Positions 58,381 to 64,000 of a DNA stretch of 64,000 nucleotides are shown piece after piece. The position numbers were made by a program, and so were the translations under genes. The notes beneath the pieces are model-generated. The model ran no database searches and was not told the DNA's origin. It saw nothing but the letters and a program-made list of their open reading frames with translations. Source of the DNA: Shewanella sp. (GTDB lineage Bacteria; Pseudomonadota; Gammaproteobacteria; Enterobacterales; Shewanellaceae); the NCBI GenBank assembly GCA_028223395.1, contig JAOIUG010000006.1, forward strand, positions 1 through 64,000, written 5' to 3'. Within the stretch, counting starts at the first letter, position 1, and each line of letters begins with the position of its first letter.

Positions 58381-58412
58381 AAAGAGGCTGAGCGCAGTCT
58401 GCCTCTTTTTGA
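58381..58412 (+). terminator. Orphan plus-strand terminator
   Basis: Stem AAAGAGGC / GCCTCTTT (58381-58388 with 58401-58408) followed by TT. It is a clear Rho-independent terminator, but no intact plus-strand gene lies upstream, so it marks an unseen transcript or the broken ORF at 58101. Confidence 0.8.
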
Positions 58413-58465
58413 TTTTCTTTTAGGCTAAATCCCTTCACGCTCCACACATAAGGCTTATGCGTGCT

Positions 58466-58499
58466 GCGCTGTTACTTGCTTGGCCAAGTAACTGAGCGC
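58466..58499 (-). terminator. Hairpin after rsmC
   Basis: GTTACTTG / CAAGTAAC with outer GCGCT / AGCGC pairing around a short loop, 14 bases past the rsmC stop. There is no T-run. Confidence 0.5.
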
Positions 58500-58512
58500 T
58501 GAGATAACAGGG

Positions 58513-59541
58513 TTAACGTTTGATGTTAGAGTAGATTTTGTAATGGTTGTTTTCAGCGCACACATTAACGTCACCAAATTGGGTGGCGATACAGTCTGAA
58601 TAAGGAAGGTGGCGGTTAGCGACAATATGAAAGATACCGCCACGGACCAAGTGCTCAGCACTGTCTTTAACAAAATCAGTGGCAATGCTGGTGGTGCTGG
58701 TTAAGCCATCATGAAACGGTGGGTTGGAAATAATACCATTGTATTGACGATTGATTTGCGCCATGCCGTCAGATGCAAACACATTAGCGCTGAGCCCATT
58801 GGCCTGCATGGTGAGCTCGCAAGAAGCTAATGCCATAGCATTAATATCAACACAATCAATCTTTAATGTGGGCTGAGCTGTGAGTAACGCAGCGGCTATC
58901 ACGCCTGCACCACAGCCAAAGTCGAGTACATTGGCGTGCATTTTGGGTAAGTTTTCGAGTAATAATTTAGTGCCGGCATCGAGCTTTTTCTCGCTAAAGA
59001 CACCGACCAGATTACAAATAGTGATTTCGCCTTGTGGGGTTTGCAGCTGATACTGGCTGTACCAATCTTGCAGTTTTATCGCGGGCGGCTGTCGATTTAG
59101 TTCACTGGTAAATACGATACAGTGACGAGCGTTATCCACTTTAAGTGGCTTGTCAAAATAGTCCGGTAGCTGTTTAGGCAGCGATTTAACCCCACCTTTA
59201 TTTTCACCTATAACAATAAGCTGACCTTGAGGTTTAAGGTGCTGCGCGGCTAAATTAAATAAATAAGGAGCAAGTGCTTTGGCTTTTGGAAAATAAACGA
59301 TGACGCTATCAAAGCGCTCTTGACTAGGCAATTGGTGGCCAAAGTGTAACTGCAAATTTGGGGCCGCATGGGGCTGCATGATCAGATGATGATGAAAATC
59401 CAATGCTAACGCACACACATGTGAGGCGGACGCTAATAGTGCTTTAGGGAGTGTATCACCTTCATAATTGAGTATTAATACGGCATGATTGTGGACTAAA
59501 TCACTATTTCTAAGAAGGGCTTGCGAAGGGTTCGTTAGCAT
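58513..59541 (-). CDS. rsmC: 16S rRNA m2G1207 methyltransferase
   Basis: 342 residues with duplicated methyltransferase folds. The active C-terminal domain has [17 protein letters not shown] for SAM and the NPPF motif in [14 protein letters not shown], which binds the guanine; the N-terminal fold is degenerate, as in the family. It modifies G1207 of helix 34 before 30S assembly. Monocistronic. Confidence 0.95.
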   Translation of the reverse strand: MLTNPSQALLRNSDLVHNHAVLILNYEGDTLPKALLASASHVCALALDFHHHLIMQPHAAPNLQLHFGHQLPSQERFDSVIVYFPKAKALAPYLFNLAAQHLKPQGQLIVIGENKGGVKSLPKQLPDYFDKPLKVDNARHCIVFTSELNRQPPAIKLQDWYSQYQLQTPQGEITICNLVGVFSEKKLDAGTKLLLENLPKMHANVLDFGCGAGVIAAALLTAQPTLKIDCVDINAMALASCELTMQANGLSANVFASDGMAQINRQYNGIISNPPFHDGLTSTTSIATDFVKDSAEHLVRGGIFHIVANRHLPYSDCIATQFGDVNVCAENNHYKIYSNIKR

Positions 59542-59612
59542 GAGTTTTCAAGGTCGAATATTAAGTGGCAATATTATACTGAACTGACGTTAATATGCAC
59601 TGTTAAGCGCTA

Positions 59613-59646
59613 CAAAAATGCCAGTCGACAGCGACTGGCATTTTTA
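59613..59646. terminator. Bidirectional terminator between rsmC and alkaline phosphatase
   Basis: Perfect 14-bp stem AAAAATGCCAGTCG / CGACTGGCATTTTT with an ACAG loop. The A/T ends give a U-tract on both strands. It serves the alkaline phosphatase gene on the minus strand. Confidence 0.9.
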
Positions 59647-59672
59647 TTTATTTTGCAGCGCCAAAGGTGGTG

Positions 59673-60971
59673 CTATTTAGGCAGTAGGCTCATCACCTTT
59701 TCTGCAATGTTGGTATTATCTTGGCTACCTTTAAACAGATCTGCCGCCGGACCAATGGCAAAAACTTGCACATCACCTGCAGTATGACCACCGGTGGTCC
59801 AGCCGGTGTGGCTGCGGGTATCGATAAGTGTGTTTAGGGCGCTTTGTAATGCTTCATCGCCCTTGGCTCGTGCTTGGCTTAGTTGCTGTTGTTCTGATGT
59901 GGTGAGCGTTAACCCAAGACTTTGACTGATCGCACTTTGCCAGTTTTCATCTGTAAGCGCTGCACTGCTAATACGCGCAGGGCTTTCAGTGATCTTTTTA
60001 AGCAGTTCAGTATCCCAGCGGTAGTGGCCATTTGCGCCAATAGACAGCCCACCGGTATTATGATCAGCTGTCGCGACAAGCAAGGTATCAGGATGTTGGC
60101 GTACGTACTGCTCGACAACTTCCATTGCGTTAGCAAAGCTGTGCATCTCAGCCATAGCGGCGACAATATCATTATTGTGCCCGGCCCAATCAATTAAACT
60201 GCCTTCAACCAATAGCACAAAGCCGTTGTCGTTTTGTGATAATAAATCTAAAGACTTTTGTGTTAAGCGACTTAACGTGTCGATATTGTTGTCATCTATC
60301 GCCCATGGGAGCTGCACCTGGGCAAAAAGGCCTAATACTTTACCTTGAGTGATATTATCGAGCTGAGACAAGTTATCTATGTTTTGGTAGCCTTTGTTTT
60401 TAAACTGCTCAAGCAGCGCAGCAGAAAAATATTTCTGCCCACCGCCTAAAATGACATCGGCTTGAGTGTGTAAATAACTTGCGGCTATTTCATCATAATG
60501 TCGTCGATTTTCGTTATGCGTTAAAAATGCCGCTGGAGTGGCGTGATTGACTTGCGATGTAACAGCCACGCCTATGGACATGCCCTTAGCCTTGGCCATT
60601 TGCATAATGGTTGTCAGTGGCCGCTTGTTGATATCAACAGATATTGCACCATTATAACTTTTAACGCCTGTTGCAAGCGCCGTTGCTGACGCTGCGGAGT
60701 CTGTCACGTAACCACTTTCTTTTGCAGGATAAGTGGAGGCCATTCCTACCAGTAAGCGATCAAATACCGTTTGCTCTATTTCTTCAGTGTCAGCGTTGTC
60801 TCTAAAATAGCGATAAGCACTGGTGTAAGCAGGCCCCATGCCATCGCCTATCATAATGACTATGTTTTTAGGTCGTGATGGTGCGTTATTGATCTCAACA
60901 TTGGCTGAAGCCAAAAATGGTAAAAAAATCAGCGTGGCAACGGCCCAGCTGTAGGTACGTTTTAGATCCAT
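59673..60971 (-). CDS. Periplasmic alkaline phosphatase (PhoA family)
   Basis: 432 residues with a signal peptide (to about 23, FLASA). The nucleophile serine lies in YVTDSAASATALATG (DSAxSAT motif), and metals are bound by IVIMIGDGMG, EGSLIDWAGHNND and ATADHNTGG, with a last His in TGGHTAGD. It hydrolyses phosphate monoesters in the periplasm. It follows gshB by 14 bases in the same direction, so it shares that transcript and has no visible Pho box of its own. Confidence 0.93.
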   Translation of the reverse strand: MDLKRTYSWAVATLIFLPFLASANVEINNAPSRPKNIVIMIGDGMGPAYTSAYRYFRDNADTEEIEQTVFDRLLVGMASTYPAKESGYVTDSAASATALATGVKSYNGAISVDINKRPLTTIMQMAKAKGMSIGVAVTSQVNHATPAAFLTHNENRRHYDEIAASYLHTQADVILGGGQKYFSAALLEQFKNKGYQNIDNLSQLDNITQGKVLGLFAQVQLPWAIDDNNIDTLSRLTQKSLDLLSQNDNGFVLLVEGSLIDWAGHNNDIVAAMAEMHSFANAMEVVEQYVRQHPDTLLVATADHNTGGLSIGANGHYRWDTELLKKITESPARISSAALTDENWQSAISQSLGLTLTTSEQQQLSQARAKGDEALQSALNTLIDTRSHTGWTTGGHTAGDVQVFAIGPAADLFKGSQDNTNIAEKVMSLLPK

Positions 60972-60985
60972 ATCCGCTCCTCAGT

Positions 60986-61939
60986 TTAAGCCGACGGGCT
61001 TATTCTTGCTTCTATTGCATCCATTAACATGCCGCTAATATCGACATCAAACGCCGCTTCAATCTCTTTTATGCACGTTGGGCTGGTCACGTTAATTTCA
61101 GTCAGCTTGTCGCCGATAACGTCTAGCCCAACAAAGATCAGCCCGCGCTTTTTGAGTTCAGGACCTATGGTACGGGCGATATGCCAGTCAGATTCTGACA
61201 GTGGCTGCGCCACTCCGCGTCCACCTGCTGCTAAGTTTCCACGGGTTTCGCCTTTTTGAGGAATGCGCGCTAACGAATAAGGGACAGGCTCGCCATCGAC
61301 AACCAAAATACGTTTATCGCCAGAAGTAATATCTGGAATAAAGGCTTGTGCCATTGCGTATTGCTGGCCTTCATTGGTTAAGGTTTCGATGATTACGCCT
61401 AGATTTGGGTCGTCTTTTTTGACTCGGAAAATAGAGCTGCCACCCATACCGTCTAATGGTTTAACAATGATATCGCCTTTTGCTTTGTGAAAAGCACGAA
61501 TACGTTGTTCATCGCGGGTCACGACTGTTTCTGGGGTAAATTCAGAGAACCAAGCGGTAAACAGTTTCTCGTTAGCATCACGCAGGCTTTGTGGCTTATT
61601 GACGATTAACACGCCTTGCTCTTCAGCGCGCTCAAGCATGTAGGTTGAGTACACAAATTCAGTATCAAAAGGGGGATCTTTACGCATTAAAATCACGTCG
61701 AGTTCGGCAAGCGGCGTGTCGATTGCCTCTTCAAGCTGATACCAATCAAGTGGATCTTGTTTGACCGTTAACGCACGCATGGTCGCCATTGCTTGGCCAT
61801 TGACCATGGCTAAATCATTCATCTCCATGTAAAACAGCTGATAACCGCGCGATTGTGCAGCCATTAACATGGCAAAGCTTGAATCTTTTTTAATATTAAT
61901 GTCGCTGATGGGATCCATCACGATACCGAGTTTTATCAT
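60986..61939 (-). CDS. gshB: Glutathione synthetase
   Basis: ATP-grasp ligase of 317 residues joining gamma-glutamylcysteine and glycine. Begins MIKLGIVMDPISDINIKKDS; the ATP-grasp loop is DGMGGSSIFRV, and the C-terminal VTSPTCIKEIEAAFDVDI is typical of GshB. It precedes alkaline phosphatase in the same direction and supplies glutathione for peroxide defence alongside ahpCF and ohr. Confidence 0.97.
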   Translation of the reverse strand: MIKLGIVMDPISDINIKKDSSFAMLMAAQSRGYQLFYMEMNDLAMVNGQAMATMRALTVKQDPLDWYQLEEAIDTPLAELDVILMRKDPPFDTEFVYSTYMLERAEEQGVLIVNKPQSLRDANEKLFTAWFSEFTPETVVTRDEQRIRAFHKAKGDIIVKPLDGMGGSSIFRVKKDDPNLGVIIETLTNEGQQYAMAQAFIPDITSGDKRILVVDGEPVPYSLARIPQKGETRGNLAAGGRGVAQPLSESDWHIARTIGPELKKRGLIFVGLDVIGDKLTEINVTSPTCIKEIEAAFDVDISGMLMDAIEARISPSA

Positions 61940-62060
61940 GGAGTATATTCCTTATTTCATATTCGTATTCAAGGCTAAACATGGGGGCGATTAAGCCTGT
62001 TTTCTAGCATTGAAGCGATAATCTTATCGTTGAGGCCGTCAGTTTACTGCGGCGCTATAT

Positions 62061-62792
62061 TTAACCAATATCACCAAATTTTAGCTGTAAAGCGGTAATG
62101 GTTGTTAGCGCTGCGGTTTCAGTGCGCAGCACTCTTGGGCCAAGCAATACATCGGTAAATTTATGGGTTTCAGTCATGGTAATTTCAGTGGCAGACAATC
62201 CACCTTCAGGGCCAATCACTAAACGCACACGCTTGTTAGGTAAATTGAGACCATTAACCCCGTGAGAAGCTCTAGGGTGCAAATTAAGCTTCAGTGAGCT
62301 TGTCTCCTCTGCGCACCAGTCGCTCAGCTGCATAGCGGGGCGAATAACCGGTACTACGCTGCGGCCTGATTGCTCACAAGCACTGACCACTATCTTCTGC
62401 CACTGCTGGATCTTTTTCTCTAAGCGCTCACCGCTTAATTTAACGCCACAGCGCTCAGAGAAAAGCGGCGTAATAGTGTTCACTCCTAATTCGACAGATT
62501 TTTGAATGGTAAAGTCCATTCGATCACCTCGGGAGATCACTTGGCCTAAATGCAGGTGCAGCGGTGACTCGCTGTTATTGCTCTGACAAGATAAGACCTT
62601 CACTGTGACATTTTTCTTACTGGCACTGATAATTTCAGCTAGGTAATCATGACCATCGCCATTAAATAAACAGACTTGCTCACCTGCTGCCATTCTCAAT
62701 ACGCGGCCAACATGGCCTGCAGCTTCTTCGTGTAATGACACTGTTTCATCAACGGCCAACGATGAGGCTTGGTAAATTCTTGGAACTCTCAT
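62061..62792 (-). CDS. rsmE: 16S rRNA m3U1498 methyltransferase
   Basis: 243 residues starting [20 protein letters not shown] at 62792; the open frame extends to 62909 inside endA and is not real. The C-terminal SPOUT knot shows [14 protein letters not shown] and [16 protein letters not shown]. The N-terminal PUA-like domain binds RNA. It lies 14 bases after endA. Confidence 0.96.
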   Translation of the reverse strand: MRVPRIYQASSLAVDETVSLHEEAAGHVGRVLRMAAGEQVCLFNGDGHDYLAEIISASKKNVTVKVLSCQSNNSESPLHLHLGQVISRGDRMDFTIQKSVELGVNTITPLFSERCGVKLSGERLEKKIQQWQKIVVSACEQSGRSVVPVIRPAMQLSDWCAEETSSLKLNLHPRASHGVNGLNLPNKRVRLVIGPEGGLSATEITMTETHKFTDVLLGPRVLRTETAALTTITALQLKFGDIG

Positions 62793-62806
62793 GATACAAG
62801 TTTGCC

Positions 62807-63556
62807 TTATTCTGCGATATTGGATGCTGAGATCAGCTGTTGGCACTGAGTGAGCACAAAAGGATTGTGATTGCCTTGCACTTTTGCAATGGCTTGATCT
62901 CGCTTGCACTCAATAGTATCAACTGGGTAGCTTTTATCCCATGCTTTGAATAACTTTAATTGGCTAGTGGATATTTGCAACGCATAAGCGCTTTGCATAT
63001 ACAGGTAAATTCGCGCGATTTGCCCTCGGGTATCACTCGGTGGCTGAACTTTTCTTGCTTTAAAATCAACACTAACCGCACATTGACCATACTGTATAGG
63101 CTTGGCATTCCATTGACTAAAGCGGTAGTTACTACGATCGCCGTTCACCTCGCCAATCGCTGGCACGAGATTGTGTAGATCTGACTCCATTTTTTTGAAT
63201 AACTTGTCAGTTTTGCCGCAGTGTTTACGTCCACCTTGTTGCCAACATTGGCGCTGGTGACCAAACTCCCAAGCAGGAACAATATGTTCCCACTCAATTC
63301 TCGCGGCCCTTTTTGGCTGTTTACGCACTTGGTAACCACAATTATTGAGTTCCGTTTGCCATTTTTTGCCCGTAATTTTGATGTCGCAACCACAATAAAA
63401 GCTGCTCACTGGTAAGGATTCAAGATAGAGTTTTTTGGCCAGTCGTTTGGCTTGGCTAAAGCTGGTTGGGTGTTTGGCTTGGGCAAAACTCTGTTGAGGT
63501 GTAAAGGCGGTAATACTAAGCGTTAATAAACACGCTATAAATGCAATGTTGTTCAA
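62807..63556 (-). CDS. endA: Endonuclease I (periplasmic DNA-specific nuclease)
   Basis: 249 residues with a signal peptide (about 1-25, ending QSFAQA). The His-Me finger core is [20 protein letters not shown] followed by [21 protein letters not shown]. Eight or more cysteines, including YCGC, give the disulfides that keep it inactive in the cytoplasm. It degrades extracellular DNA entering the periplasm. The order sprT-endA-rsmE-gshB is conserved in this lineage. Confidence 0.96.
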   Translation of the reverse strand: MNNIAFIACLLTLSITAFTPQQSFAQAKHPTSFSQAKRLAKKLYLESLPVSSFYCGCDIKITGKKWQTELNNCGYQVRKQPKRAARIEWEHIVPAWEFGHQRQCWQQGGRKHCGKTDKLFKKMESDLHNLVPAIGEVNGDRSNYRFSQWNAKPIQYGQCAVSVDFKARKVQPPSDTRGQIARIYLYMQSAYALQISTSQLKLFKAWDKSYPVDTIECKRDQAIAKVQGNHNPFVLTQCQQLISASNIAE

Positions 63557-63648
63557 TGTTAATCCCCGAAGTAACGAATCGTAAGCTCGTTTGCGGCGAT
63601 TGTAAGTCAGTCGGGGAGTTGGAGCAATATGTTAGCTGAATGAAAGCG

Positions 63649-64000
63649 TTAGCCGCTTTTTGTTTGTTGCAAGTTTTGGCCACATTGACGACAGCGGTAT
63701 TGGCTGTCACCACGTACAACTTTGTTGTGACGCCGAATGCTTAAGTGGACGCAACCACAATGGCAGAAATATTCAAAGGTTTTTCCTTCAACAGATTGCG
63801 TATTAAAGTGATGGGTCGTACGTGGCTGACACTGAAAAATGTGCAGCATCAAAGTTTGCCATTCAACGCCGTGAGGTTTGACTTTGCCATAAAGTTGGAA
63901 AGCTAATAAGTGGCAGATCTCATGTGGCACGACTTCATCGATAAAAGCTTGTGGGTTGTCTTGAAGCAACAGCGGATTAAAGCGCAGTTTATTGAGCTGT
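63649..64000 (-). CDS. sprT: SprT-like zinc protease, N-terminus outside window
   Basis: The frame is open from base 64000, so this is the C-terminal 117 residues or so. HEICH in VVPHEICHLLAFQLYGKVKPHGVEW is the zinc-binding HExxH with a third ligand His later (HG). C-terminal CHCGCVHLSIRRHNKVVRG and YRCRQCGQNL form a zinc ribbon, as in SprT. SprT/SPRTN relatives cleave DNA-protein crosslinks in eukaryotes; the bacterial role is less clear. It is upstream of endA. Confidence 0.92.
   Translation of the reverse strand, partial: QLNKLRFNPLLLQDNPQAFIDEVVPHEICHLLAFQLYGKVKPHGVEWQTLMLHIFQCQPRTTHHFNTQSVEGKTFEYFCHCGCVHLSIRRHNKVVRGDSQYRCRQCGQNLQQTKSG

Overview
The window looks like chromosome of a marine gammaproteobacterium of the Shewanella/Alteromonadales type. 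The grounds are gene order and protein resemblance: divergent ilvY/ilvC beside ilvGMEDA, a dusB-fis-prmA cluster, trxA/rho divergent from rhlB-gppA, ubiE-ubiJ-ubiB-tatABC-tatD followed by a diguanylate cyclase and hemB, and endA-rsmE-gshB next to an alkaline phosphatase. The genus is inferred, not proven. I saw no rRNA, tRNA, CRISPR array, integrase or transposase.

Layout. 1-10.2 kb: the end of a metzincin-like protease, then the complete branched-chain amino acid block (ilvY, ilvC, an attenuator leader peptide ilvL, ilvG, ilvM, ilvE, ilvD, ilvA). 10.3-15.5 kb: a YdbC-like protein, the peroxide-detoxifying pair ahpC/ahpF, a small protein and a thioredoxin/DsbD-like membrane protein. 15.7-21.7 kb: a sulfate-ester module, with an AraC-type regulator divergent from a formylglycine sulfatase, then a metallo-beta-lactamase-fold alkylsulfatase. 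21.9-25.6 kb: ohr/ohrR with visible operators, a short GlpD-like oxidoreductase and a ChrA-type transporter. 26.1-30.3 kb: an A/T-rich defence island. 30.5-37.6 kb: fis, dusB, prmA, rho, trxA, rhlB and a short gppA. 38-41.2 kb: a large TonB-dependent receptor. 41.6-51.3 kb: a periplasmic thioredoxin, hemB, a diguanylate cyclase, tatD, tatCBA and ubiB-ubiJ-ubiE. 51.6-57.8 kb: rraA, a small membrane protein behind a structured leader, a PAP2 phosphatase plus glycosyltransferase pair, an M50 protease and a DUF342 (FapA-like) protein. 58-64 kb: a broken small ORF with an orphan terminator, rsmC, alkaline phosphatase, gshB, rsmE, endA and the end of sprT.

The most interesting object is the island at about 26.1-30.3 kb. 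It holds an RT plus nitrilase plus one-helix membrane protein, the arrangement of the UG1/DRT1 class of defence-associated reverse transcriptases. The RT-nitrilase polypeptide is split exactly at the YVDD catalytic motif by an 11-bp tandem repeat present as three full units plus 8 bp (28877-28917). One unit would restore a single fused reading frame of about 1,060 residues. The codons for this motif are themselves a direct repeat, which could make the system a slippage-controlled ON/OFF switch. Directly upstream lies a 115-residue HsdR stump that keeps its D...ExK nuclease residues, and 14-bp direct repeats flank the island.

Other regulation visible in the sequence includes the ilv attenuator, two OhrR-like boxes, a candidate cis-regulatory RNA before the gene at 52475, and many Rho-independent terminators.
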